From: Clostridiaceae bacterium
GTDB lineage: Bacteria; Bacillota; Clostridia; Saccharofermentanales; UBA5734
Length of the DNA stretch: 16,794 nt
Assembly: GCA_012729935.1 (NCBI GenBank)
Contig: JAAYBY010000237.1
Span: forward strand, 1-16,794
Direction of reading: 5' to 3'
In this document: positions 6,184 through 14,089 of the stretch, one piece after another
How positions within the stretch are numbered: the first letter of the stretch is position 1
How the letters are laid out: the number at the start of each line of letters is the position of its first letter
The notes under the pieces: generated by a model
What the model was told of the DNA's origin: nothing
What the model saw: only the letters and a program-made list of their open reading frames with translations
Databases searched by the model: none
Position numbers and translations under genes: made by a program

Positions 6184-8148
6184 TCAGACGGTTCCGGGAT
6201 TTAGTTCAATCGGTTGATGATCTGCTTCAAACACCCAGCCAAAGGCATCGAGCGTGATTGTTTTTTCACCAGTTGTTATTGTGCGAGGCTCGTCGCTTCG
6301 GTTGAGTGCAACAAAGACACTTGAAGGTCCGTCATCACCTGACCGATCCAATTCCTTCAGCAGCATCCGCTCCATGACGATACAATCCTGATGTGCCAGA
6401 TGTGTGGTCAGTCTGCCGCTGCGCAGCACCAGCCAGTCCCTCCTCAGGCAGCCAAGACGGGCGACAAAAGCCTGCAGTTCTGTCTGTCCGCTGCCCCAGG
6501 GAAACGTCCGGCGGTTAAATGGGTCGCGATAACCTTCCATGCCCACCTCATCGCCATAGTAAATGACCGGACAGCCAGGATAGACCATCTGGAAAAGGAT
6601 GGCCAGCCGTATTAACTTTTCTCCACGCTTTCGTTGTTCATCCGACAGGCGTAAGACCGCCTGCTGTTCGCGTGTGCCCGGATCCGGGTCGCCTGCCAGG
6701 GTCGTTAAAGCACGTTCGATATCGTGACTGGATATCAGATTATACGCCGAATATAAAGCTGGTTCCGGATAATGTTCTCGCAGTGTTTCCAGCTGGTGGT
6801 GCATCCGTTCAGCCCCAAAATGGCCGATCAGCCATCCTGTCAGAGCGCGCCGGAACGGATAATTCATAACGGAATCATGTGTTCGGCCAAACAGAAAATC
6901 CCGGTAATAGCCATAACTGATCTTGTTGCTGGCATCTTCCCAGACCTCGCCGATGATGGCTGCATCATCCTTTTCGTCCCGTGCGGCCTGTCGAATCGCA
7001 CGCAGAAAAAAATCAGGCAGTTCATCAGAGACGTCAAGGCGCCATCCGGACGCTCCCAATCGCAGCCAGTGGCGAACAATGCCCTCAGAACCCGCGATAA
7101 AGTCCCGGTACATCAGGTCCTGCTCATTGACTGAGGGCAGCTCGGCAAATCCCCACCAGGCATCATAGGAAACCTGTCCGTTCATGTGGGAAAAGGAATA
7201 CCAGCTGCCATAAGGTGACAGTCCCTCTCCGTTTGCCTCCTGCCAGGCGCCAGTGTCGTCATATCGCTTATATTTATTGAAGTAGCGGCTATCTGCGCCG
7301 GTATGGTTAAAAACACCATCGAGAATGATCCGGATACCCAGTCTCTTTGCTTCATCACACAAGGCACTAAAGTCCGATTCTGTTCCCAGAAGCGGGTCAA
7401 TACGTCTGTAATCGGCCGTATCATATCGATGATTGGACCGCGCCTCGAAAATGGGATTGAGATAAAGGACAGAAACACCCATCCGATAAAGATAATCCAG
7501 TTTTTCCCGGATTCCGTTCAGTGACCCACCAAAAAAATCACACGCCAGATAGCCCGTTTCAGGTTTCCCTGCGATATCGACCTCATCATCCCAATTTTCA
7601 TGGAACAACCGCTCCGGCCGGTCATGTACCTGAAAGCGTTCTGGCTGAAACGCAGCATCTCTGTTAAAGCGGTCAGGGAATATCTGGTAGATGACATGGC
7701 CTGTCAGCCAGTCAGGGACATCGAACGTTTTTTCATAAACAGTGATCTGCCAGGCCTGCGGTGTTTGTGGCTGACCCGGTAAAAACCGTGGTTCTTTGTT
7801 GCTGATGAGACTGCCGCCAGACAGATCATCGCGATTACGCGTCAAAAAGAAGCAGCCGGTTTCCGTTTCAATTTCAAACCAGTAGAAAAAAAGGCACGCC
7901 TCACTCGGCATGGTGACGGACAGGCTGTAACAATCCTGACATCCAGATTGTTGCGCTGTTCTTTCCAAACGCTTTTGACTGCGCTCAAACGAGCACAGTC
8001 CATAGGCATAGACCAATGTCACTGTCTGTATAGGGTTGTTGTCATGATTCCGATCCACGTGGACTGCAAGGCGTACAGTCGTTCCGTTTTGAACGGCACC
8101 AAATGGTTCACGGTGGTTCAAACAGCGGCTCTGATGCTGTACCGTCAT
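6184..8148 (-). CDS. GH13 alpha-glucan hydrolase (neopullulanase / maltogenic amylase-like)
   Basis: 654 residues, no signal peptide, so a cytoplasmic enzyme acting on glycogen or maltodextrins. The first 125 residues or so look like a beta-sandwich N-terminal domain. The catalytic barrel opens with VIYQIFPDRFNRD (about 152-164), typical of the neopullulanase/cyclomaltodextrinase side of GH13. The four conserved regions are DGVFNH (277-282), GWRLDVSDE (368-376, nucleophile D372), IGEVWED (399-405, acid/base E401) and SSHD (473-476, D476). All three catalytic acids are present. A beta-rich C-terminal domain follows. The ATG overlaps the glgA stop as ATGA and has no clear Shine-Dalgarno, so translation is probably coupled. 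It may cut alpha-1,4 and possibly alpha-1,6 bonds; specificity cannot be settled here. It occupies the place where glgP sits in Bacillus subtilis. Confidence 0.9.
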   Translation of the reverse strand: MTVQHQSRCLNHREPFGAVQNGTTVRLAVHVDRNHDNNPIQTVTLVYAYGLCSFERSQKRLERTAQQSGCQDCYSLSVTMPSEACLFFYWFEIETETGCFFLTRNRDDLSGGSLISNKEPRFLPGQPQTPQAWQITVYEKTFDVPDWLTGHVIYQIFPDRFNRDAAFQPERFQVHDRPERLFHENWDDEVDIAGKPETGYLACDFFGGSLNGIREKLDYLYRMGVSVLYLNPIFEARSNHRYDTADYRRIDPLLGTESDFSALCDEAKRLGIRIILDGVFNHTGADSRYFNKYKRYDDTGAWQEANGEGLSPYGSWYSFSHMNGQVSYDAWWGFAELPSVNEQDLMYRDFIAGSEGIVRHWLRLGASGWRLDVSDELPDFFLRAIRQAARDEKDDAAIIGEVWEDASNKISYGYYRDFLFGRTHDSVMNYPFRRALTGWLIGHFGAERMHHQLETLREHYPEPALYSAYNLISSHDIERALTTLAGDPDPGTREQQAVLRLSDEQRKRGEKLIRLAILFQMVYPGCPVIYYGDEVGMEGYRDPFNRRTFPWGSGQTELQAFVARLGCLRRDWLVLRSGRLTTHLAHQDCIVMERMLLKELDRSGDDGPSSVFVALNRSDEPRTITTGEKTITLDAFGWVFEADHQPIELNPGTV

Positions 8149-9620
8149 GATATCGGACGGTTTGACGGCTGGCTAAGAACCATCTCATACAGAGACGCAT
8201 ACGTGTCTGCTGACCGACTCCAGGAAAAGTTCTGATTCATCGCCGTTCGAACAAGCGCCTGCCAGGCCTGTGGCATATGTCGGTAGACGTCACAGGCATA
8301 TCGGGTGATAAACAGCATTTCATGAGCGTTGATGTTTTTAAAGGAAAATCCGTTACCGGAACCCGTATATTGGTTGTACGGATTGACGGTGTCACGAAGT
8401 CCTCCCGTCTCCCGAACGACCGGTATGGTTCCATAACGCATGGCAATCATTTGTGACAGACCGCACGGTTCAAAAATGGATGGCATCAAAAACAAATCGG
8501 CTCCTGCATAAATGCGTCTGGACAGAGATTCGTCGAATGTCAAACAGGCTGCCATCGCATCCGGATGGCGCTGTGCCGCTGCTTTGAGCGCCTGTTCATA
8601 ATGTGGCTGTCCGGTACCCAGTACGATCAGCTGGCAGCTGCCGTCAAGCAGATCATCCAGTACATGCAGCAGCAGGTCAAGTCCCTTCTGGTCGACCAGA
8701 CGGGTCACCATGGCGATCAGTGGCGTTCTGGCAGACACATGCAGGCCGAGTTCCGTCTGGACAGCCGTTTTGCAGTGCGCTTTTCCAGTCTGCCAGTCAT
8801 CAACCGAATAGCGGTCGGTAATAACCGGGTCCGTCTCAGGGTCATACTGCGTGATATCAATACCATTAAGAATACCGGTCAGCTTATAAGCATTCCGCTG
8901 CAGCAATTCGTGCAGTCCTTCTCCGTAGAAATCCAGCTTGATTTCTTCTGCATAACTGGGTGAAACCGTTGTCACATGATCGGCGTAGACGATGCCGGCT
9001 TTCATAAAATTCGGCACACCGTCCCGGAGAATACCTTCTTCGGTCATAAATCGATCTGGCATATCCATCAGGTCTGCAATTCGCTCACGACCATGAATTC
9101 CCTGATATTTCAAATTGTGGATGGTCAGAATCGTCTTGATCGAATCAAGCCGCCCGTAAGGGCGATAATGTGCTTCAAGCAGGCATGGTATCATACCGGT
9201 CTGCCAATCGTTCAGATGCAGAATGTCCGGCATGAAATCCATCGGATGGTCAAGACTTTCAAGAACCGCCCGCTGGAAAAAACTATACCGTTCAATGTCA
9301 AATGTGTAATCCAGATAGATCTGTTCGTGGTTGAAATATGTTTCATTGTCAAACAGGTAAAAGATCTGATCGTTCACGACCAGTTTTAAAACACCGCAAT
9401 ACAGTGTCCGCCAGCCCATGCGAACCATGTGCCAGCCTAGAAACTGCAGATCGTCACTGTACTCATTTCGAATCGACTGATAAAGCGGCAGCGCAATACG
9501 AACATCGAAGCCCTTCTGGTTTAAAACCGGTGCAAGCGCCCCGACAACATCACCCATCCCGCCTGCTTTTGCCAGCGGAACCGCTTCAGAAGAAATGAAG
9601 AGAACTTTACGCTTTCTCAT
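8145..9620 (-). CDS. glgA: Glycogen synthase (ADP-glucose type, GT5)
   Basis: 491 residues, the normal length. It transfers glucose from ADP-glucose to the growing alpha-1,4 glucan in the cytoplasm. The GT-B fold is marked by the ADP-glucose-binding KAGGMGDVVGAL at residues 18-29 (a variant of the KTGGL motif), HLNDWQTG at 135-142, LNGID at 251-255, TRLVDQKG at 306-313 and PSIFEPCGLSQ at 380-390. E384 is at the position of the conserved catalytic glutamate, and ETGGLRDTV follows. The ATG overlaps the glgD stop as ATGA, with AAGGGGG seven bases upstream. It works downstream of the GlgC/GlgD pyrophosphorylase and upstream of the branching enzyme encoded in the same operon. Confidence 0.97.
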   Translation of the reverse strand: MRKRKVLFISSEAVPLAKAGGMGDVVGALAPVLNQKGFDVRIALPLYQSIRNEYSDDLQFLGWHMVRMGWRTLYCGVLKLVVNDQIFYLFDNETYFNHEQIYLDYTFDIERYSFFQRAVLESLDHPMDFMPDILHLNDWQTGMIPCLLEAHYRPYGRLDSIKTILTIHNLKYQGIHGRERIADLMDMPDRFMTEEGILRDGVPNFMKAGIVYADHVTTVSPSYAEEIKLDFYGEGLHELLQRNAYKLTGILNGIDITQYDPETDPVITDRYSVDDWQTGKAHCKTAVQTELGLHVSARTPLIAMVTRLVDQKGLDLLLHVLDDLLDGSCQLIVLGTGQPHYEQALKAAAQRHPDAMAACLTFDESLSRRIYAGADLFLMPSIFEPCGLSQMIAMRYGTIPVVRETGGLRDTVNPYNQYTGSGNGFSFKNINAHEMLFITRYACDVYRHMPQAWQALVRTAMNQNFSWSRSADTYASLYEMVLSQPSNRPIS

Positions 9621-10729
9621 ACGATTGCCCCCTTTCCGATCACCACCGGAAACTCTTTCTGTCCGACCAGTTTAATACCCGGGCGAATAACACAATTTTT
9701 GTCGAGTATGACATTTTCAAGTACAACACCTTCTGAAATATACGTGTCCTGCATAATAATGCTGTTTTTAATTGTCGCATGTGCTGATACCGTGACACCG
9801 CGGAACAGCATGCTGTTCGATACAGCCCCGTTGATCAGACAACCGTCTGATATCAGGCTGTTTTCAGCCCGGTTTTTTGATCCATACAGCGTCGGTGCCT
9901 CATCTTTGACTTTTGTGAATACCGGCAGACCGGACCAGAAAAGATCCTGTCGCGTTCGTTCATCAAGCAAATCCATTGTGCTGGAAAAATACGTCTGAAT
10001 ACTGTTGATCCTTAGAAGAACTTCCTTATATTCCATCGCAAATATTTTCAGTTCAACGTAACGTCTGAGAAAATTTTCAACCGAGAAATCATGTTCGCCG
10101 CGGGCGACATCCTCGTTGACAAGATCAAGCAGCCGCTCCCTCTCTATAATGATGACGCCCATCGAGCAGCGACTGGACACCGGCTTAGGCGGATTGAAGA
10201 GAACATCTTTGACCCATCCTTTTCGATCAACGCCCAGAATAGCACCGGGCGAGCCGTACTTCATCCCATCCCGATTGTAAAGAACACTGATGTCTGCACC
10301 GCTTTCTTCGTGACGAGCAACAAAGTCGTTAAAGGTGGCATTAAATACAACATTGCTGTTGGCGATGACAACGTAACGGCGGCGGTTAGCCCGGAAGAAA
10401 TCCAGAAGACCCGACAGGTCGTCGATTTCACCTCCGTCATTGATGTTTACCGAGTTGATATAGGGCGGCAGCAGGCTCAGACCTTTATTCTTCCGATCCA
10501 GATCCCATGAACTTCCGGTCCCCAGATGATCCATCAAAGATTTGTATTTATGAAGGGCAATCACACCGACACTTGTCATGCCTGAATTGACCATGTTGGA
10601 AAGCATGAAATCGATGATCCGGTATCTCCCGGCAAACGGTATGGCGGCAAGCGCACGCGGTCTAGATAATTCACCCAGCTGGATTCGTTTATGGTCAGCC
10701 AGAATCAGTCCCATGGCATTAATGAACAT
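9617..10729 (-). CDS. glgD: GlgD, non-catalytic-type subunit of glucose-1-phosphate adenylyltransferase
   Basis: 370 residues, shorter than GlgC and typical of GlgD. It has the nucleotidyltransferase fold followed by a left-handed beta-helix C-terminus with hexapeptide-type repeats. The catalytic nucleotide loop GGQGSRL...KP of GlgC is replaced here by ADHKRIQLGELSRPRA (about 11-26), and the SGDH aspartate region by ANSN (123-126). On this basis it is expected to be a regulatory or modulating subunit, as known for GlgD of Bacillus-type heteromers. The Shine-Dalgarno GGAGG lies nine bases before the ATG and next to the glgC stop, so the pair should be made together. GlgD is a marker of Bacillota glycogen operons. 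Confidence 0.95.
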   Translation of the reverse strand: MFINAMGLILADHKRIQLGELSRPRALAAIPFAGRYRIIDFMLSNMVNSGMTSVGVIALHKYKSLMDHLGTGSSWDLDRKNKGLSLLPPYINSVNINDGGEIDDLSGLLDFFRANRRRYVVIANSNVVFNATFNDFVARHEESGADISVLYNRDGMKYGSPGAILGVDRKGWVKDVLFNPPKPVSSRCSMGVIIIERERLLDLVNEDVARGEHDFSVENFLRRYVELKIFAMEYKEVLLRINSIQTYFSSTMDLLDERTRQDLFWSGLPVFTKVKDEAPTLYGSKNRAENSLISDGCLINGAVSNSMLFRGVTVSAHATIKNSIIMQDTYISEGVVLENVILDKNCVIRPGIKLVGQKEFPVVIGKGAIV

Positions 10730-10743
10730 CGCTTCAATCCTCC

Positions 10744-11991
10744 TCAGACGCGGAATCGCGTTTCAATGATCTCATCCGGTTCGTTATACGTAACCATCGA
10801 ATTGCCTGGAATAACGGCTTTGTCTCTGATTTTAAGACCTCTTTCAAAGACAGTGATTCCACCGCTCAGCAAATGCTCATTTGTATACTGACATCGACCT
10901 GTGATGTCGGCACCCGCCCGGACGTCCTGTCCGATGACTGTTGCAAAACTGACAATACATTTGTTCAAAACAGCCCCGGACGCGACCGTGACACCCGGCA
11001 TAAGGACAGAATCACGGACAACGGCTCCTTTCTCGATGGTCACGCTGTTAAACAAAACAGAGTGGTCAACGGTCCCGAAGATATTGCAGCCGTCAGTCAT
11101 CGCGCTGTTGCTGACCTCCGCACTGTCTGCGATAAAATGTGACGGCTTGACCGGATTCCGGCTGTAAATTCGCCAGTCACGATCCCGCAGATTGATGTCA
11201 TGAGGCCGATCCAGTATATCCATATTCGCTTCCCAGAGACTCGAGATGGTACCGACATCTTTCCAGTATCCGCTAAAACGGTACGCCTGCAGATTCATAC
11301 CGACCTGCAGCATCTTGGGAATGATATCCTTGCCAAAATCATGATCAGAGTCCTTATCTTCCTCGTCGCAGGAAAGTTCGGCTCTCAGAACCGGCCAGTT
11401 GAAGATATAGACACCCATCGAAGCGAGATTGCTTTTTGCTTGTTTTGGTTTCTCTTCAAAGGTTGTAATCCGACCCTGCTTATCAGTGTTCATGATTCCG
11501 AACCGGCTGGTTTCACTCCAGGGTACCTCAAGCACAGCAATGGTCGCATCCGCTTTTTGACGAATATGTGTCTCCAGCATTTTTGCGTAATCCATTTTGT
11601 AAATATGATCGCCCGAGAGAATCAGAACGTATCTTGGATCCCAGTCCTCGATAAACTCGATGTTCTGGTAGATCGCGTTCGCTGTTCCCTTATACCAGTC
11701 GCTGTGTCCGGTTTTCTGGTACGGCGGTAAAATATACGTACCGCCCTTATTACGGTCCAGATCCCAGGGATGACCGTTTCCAATATATGTGTTGAGGGCA
11801 AGCGGTTGGTACTGCGTGAGAACCCCGACCGTTTCAATGCCCGAATTGGAGCAGTTGCTCAAGGTGAAATCAACAATCCGGTAACGGCTGCCAAAGGGTA
11901 CAGCCGGCTTGGCCAAATACTTCGTCAACACCCCCAGTCGTGATCCCTGACCGCCAGCCAGGATTAAGGCGACAATTTCAGTTCGAGCCAT
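10744..11991 (-). CDS. glgC: Glucose-1-phosphate adenylyltransferase, catalytic subunit
   Basis: 415 residues. It makes ADP-glucose and pyrophosphate from ATP and glucose-1-phosphate, the committed step of glycogen synthesis. Visible are LAGGQGSRLGVLTKYLAKP (residues 11-29, pyrophosphorylase loop), KGTANAIYQN (101-110), SGDHIYKMDY (126-135, catalytic D128) and FEEKP (178-182, substrate-binding lysine), with a beta-helix C-terminus from about 295. The longest frame starts with a GTG at 11997, only one base after GGAGG. The ATG at 11991 is seven bases from it and is the better start. About 28 bases separate it from glgB. Effector sites cannot be assigned with confidence by eye. Confidence 0.96.
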   Translation of the reverse strand: MARTEIVALILAGGQGSRLGVLTKYLAKPAVPFGSRYRIVDFTLSNCSNSGIETVGVLTQYQPLALNTYIGNGHPWDLDRNKGGTYILPPYQKTGHSDWYKGTANAIYQNIEFIEDWDPRYVLILSGDHIYKMDYAKMLETHIRQKADATIAVLEVPWSETSRFGIMNTDKQGRITTFEEKPKQAKSNLASMGVYIFNWPVLRAELSCDEEDKDSDHDFGKDIIPKMLQVGMNLQAYRFSGYWKDVGTISSLWEANMDILDRPHDINLRDRDWRIYSRNPVKPSHFIADSAEVSNSAMTDGCNIFGTVDHSVLFNSVTIEKGAVVRDSVLMPGVTVASGAVLNKCIVSFATVIGQDVRAGADITGRCQYTNEHLLSGGITVFERGLKIRDKAVIPGNSMVTYNEPDEIIETRFRV

Positions 11992-11996
11992 ATGCA

Positions 11997-12003
11997 CTCC
12001 TCC
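11997..12003 (-). promoter_or_regulatory. Shine-Dalgarno that fixes the glgC start
   Basis: GGAGGAG on the minus strand. Its GGAGG core ends seven bases before the ATG at 11991 but only one base before the GTG at 11997, which rules out the longer reading frame. Its first bases are also part of a small inverted repeat at 12002-12019. Confidence 0.75.
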
Positions 12004-12019
12004 AAAACATATTTTTTGG
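12002..12019 (-). other. Inverted repeat overlapping the glgC ribosome binding site
   Basis: CCAAAA and TTTTGG form a six-base-pair A/T-rich stem with a 6-base loop in the glgB-glgC gap, immediately after the glgB stop. The TTTTGG arm includes the first two G residues of the glgC Shine-Dalgarno. The stem is weak and its role is uncertain. Confidence 0.4.
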
Positions 12020-13909
12020 TCAACATTTCTGTAAAACCATACCGCACAGCGGCGGCAGATCGATCGTTAGCTGCTGTGTCTGCCGGGTGGCTTCAAAGAT
12101 ACGCAAGGCGGCTGTTTTCTCATCAGAAGATTCCTGGCCGTCGGCTTGCCTGCTCAAATAACCGCTTCCGCCAAACTGCAGATCATCGCTGTTCAAAATC
12201 AGTTGATAACGGCCGGGGGCCTGCAGCGGGATAGTATAGCCCGGCAGAGGTGCGGGGGTTTCGTTCAGAATGACAACCAGGCGTTTGCCCGTCTGCTCAA
12301 TTCTTTCGTAGGCGAAGACGCTGTTGTTTGTGTCGTTCGCAATCAACCAGCGAAAACCGTCCCAGGACGAATCCTGCTCCCAGAGAGCCGGTGTTATCTG
12401 ATACCAGCGATTCAGCGTCCGGACAAAATCCTGCAGCTGCCGATGCGCCTCGTAATCCAGCAAAAACCATTCCAGCGGTTCATCAAACCGCCATTCGATA
12501 AATTGTCCGATCTCACCGCCCATAAATGTCAGCTTGCTGCCCGGATGCGTCATCTGCCAGACAAACAAGGTGCGGAGACAGGCAAATTTCTGCCAGTAGT
12601 CACCAGGCATCCGGTTGATCAATGATTTTTTGCCGTGAACGACTTCATCATGAGACAGCGGCAGAATAAACCGTTCAGAAAAGGCGTATGTCAGCGAGAA
12701 GGTCAACTGATGGTGATGCCACTGGCGAAGGGCGTAATCCTGACCCATATAGTCGAGTGTGTCATTCATCCACCCCATATTCCATTTATGGGTAAATCCG
12801 AGACCCTGCTCAGACAATGGCCGGGTGACAGCCGGCCAGGGCGTCGCTTCTTCGGCAATCATCAGGCAGGCTGGTTTTTCAGTTCGGATCAGTGTGTTGA
12901 GTTTTCGGATAAAGTCAACCGCATCGAGATTCTCCACCCCGCCGTGTTCATTGGTCAGAAAATCGCTGCGGCCGTAATTCAAATACAACATGCTCGATAC
13001 AGCATCGAGCCTCAAGCCGTCAATATGATATTCATCGAGCCAGAACCACGCGTTGGAGATGAGAAACGATTGAACTTCAAGCTTGCCAAAGTCGAAAACA
13101 TACGTGCCCCACTCCTGCTGCTCACCCCGGCGGGAATCAGCATGTTCATAAAGCGGTGTTCCGTCAAAACGGGCAAGCCCGAACTCGTCCCTCGGAAAAT
13201 GAGCCGGAACCCAGTCCAGGATCACTCGAAGCTGCTTCTGGTGAAGAATATCGACGAAATATTTGAAATCCGCTGGCGTACCATGACGGCTGGTTACACT
13301 ATAATAACCGCTCACCTGATATCCCCATGACGCATCAAGTGGATGTTCCATGATCGGCATCAGTTCAACAGCAGTATATCCCATGTCGGAGAGGTAATCG
13401 GCAAGCTCATGGGCAATCGTCCGGTAATTCATGAACGAACCGTCGCTGTTGTGTCTCCAGGAACCGAGGTGGACTTCATAAATATTGAGCGCTTCTGCAT
13501 CGGCAGCTGATTTCCGGGCTGCCATCCAAGCGTGGTCCTGCCACTGATAATCATCCGGATCGTACAGAATAGATGCGTTGGCCGGCCGTGTTTCACTGTG
13601 CCTGGCAAAAGGATCGGCTTTCAGACAAATGTTGCCCAGTTGGTCGCACACTGCGTATTTATAGCGATCCCATTGACGCGCACCCGGCACAAACCCGGTC
13701 CAGATTCCCGTCTGCCCCATCCGCTTCAGCGGAGACCTGTCAGGATTCCAATCATTGAATGTGCCTGCTACGGAAACCGAAACGGCTGCCGGTGCCCAGA
13801 CCGCGAAACGATAACCCGGACGATTTTGCAGATCGGAGTCTGGCCGTGCGCCAAGCAACTGATAGCTCATGTAGTCCTGTCCCTGGTTGAACAGATAAGC
13901 CTGGTCCAT
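12020..13909 (-). CDS. glgB: 1,4-alpha-glucan branching enzyme (GH13)
   Basis: 629 residues from the chosen start, the size of Bacillus-type GlgB and shorter than the E. coli enzyme. It cuts alpha-1,4 chains and rejoins them as alpha-1,6 branches in glycogen. A CBM48-like N-terminal domain (YRFAVWAPAA, then FNDWNP, about residues 33-56) precedes the GH13 barrel. Conserved regions are DWVPAHFP (about 232-239), DGLRLDAVSSM (297-307, nucleophile D302), IAEEATPW (351-358) and LSHDEVVHGKKS (418-429, D421). A C-terminal all-beta domain follows. The frame is open to an ATG at 13933, but that ATG has no Shine-Dalgarno, while AGGGGAAG at 13914-13921 lies just before the ATG at 13909, so the shorter form is used. 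It is the first gene of the glycogen operon. Confidence 0.96.
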   Translation of the reverse strand: MDQAYLFNQGQDYMSYQLLGARPDSDLQNRPGYRFAVWAPAAVSVSVAGTFNDWNPDRSPLKRMGQTGIWTGFVPGARQWDRYKYAVCDQLGNICLKADPFARHSETRPANASILYDPDDYQWQDHAWMAARKSAADAEALNIYEVHLGSWRHNSDGSFMNYRTIAHELADYLSDMGYTAVELMPIMEHPLDASWGYQVSGYYSVTSRHGTPADFKYFVDILHQKQLRVILDWVPAHFPRDEFGLARFDGTPLYEHADSRRGEQQEWGTYVFDFGKLEVQSFLISNAWFWLDEYHIDGLRLDAVSSMLYLNYGRSDFLTNEHGGVENLDAVDFIRKLNTLIRTEKPACLMIAEEATPWPAVTRPLSEQGLGFTHKWNMGWMNDTLDYMGQDYALRQWHHHQLTFSLTYAFSERFILPLSHDEVVHGKKSLINRMPGDYWQKFACLRTLFVWQMTHPGSKLTFMGGEIGQFIEWRFDEPLEWFLLDYEAHRQLQDFVRTLNRWYQITPALWEQDSSWDGFRWLIANDTNNSVFAYERIEQTGKRLVVILNETPAPLPGYTIPLQAPGRYQLILNSDDLQFGGSGYLSRQADGQESSDEKTAALRIFEATRQTQQLTIDLPPLCGMVLQKC

Positions 13910-13913
13910 GGTT

Positions 13914-13921
13914 CTTCCCCT
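13914..13921 (-). promoter_or_regulatory. Shine-Dalgarno that fixes the glgB start
   Basis: AGGGGAAG on the minus strand ends four bases before the ATG at 13909, with the AGGGGA core about six bases away. The alternative ATG at 13933 has no such element upstream. Confidence 0.65.
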
Positions 13922-13974
13922 GTCTTGCTGCATGCATGAAGTGTTTGCTTCAGCCGGCAGGCGGTCAGATTACT

Positions 13975-13991
13975 CAGACGATCATCGTCTG
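13975..13991 (-). other. 7-bp inverted repeat at the glg transcription start
   Basis: CAGACGA-TGA-TCGTCTG on the minus strand is a perfect seven-base-pair inverted repeat with a 3-base centre. It begins about where transcription from the -10 box at 14002-13997 should start (near 13990). It could be an operator site or a 5' mRNA hairpin. Its arms resemble the inverted repeat upstream of iorA. Confidence 0.55.
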
Positions 13992-13996
13992 TCTTT

Positions 13997-14024
13997 ATTA
14001 TACCTTATTTGGTTATCTAAACAA
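13997..14024 (-). promoter_or_regulatory. Promoter of the glycogen operon
   Basis: TTGTTT (14024-14019) and a consensus TATAAT (14002-13997) are separated by 16 bases on the minus strand. The predicted start near 13990 gives a leader of about 80 bases before glgB. The -35 box abuts the T-run of the upstream terminator. Confidence 0.75.
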
Positions 14025-14053
14025 TGAAAAAGAGCAGTTCGCATCTGCTCTTT
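14025..14053 (-). terminator. Rho-independent terminator of the 2-oxoacid oxidoreductase operon
   Basis: The arms AAAGAGCAG and CTGCTCTTT form a perfect nine-base-pair stem with a 7-base loop, followed on the minus strand by further T residues. It lies 36 bases after the gamma-subunit stop and directly before the glycogen promoter. Confidence 0.88.
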
Positions 14054-14089
14054 GTCCACTGTGTCTGATTAGAGTTCCTTTTCCAGATA

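Noticed and set aside
12635..13330. 231-codon plus-strand open frame
   Set aside because: It lies wholly opposite glgB, has low-complexity shadow-like composition and no family resemblance. The minus-strand product has all GH13 motifs.
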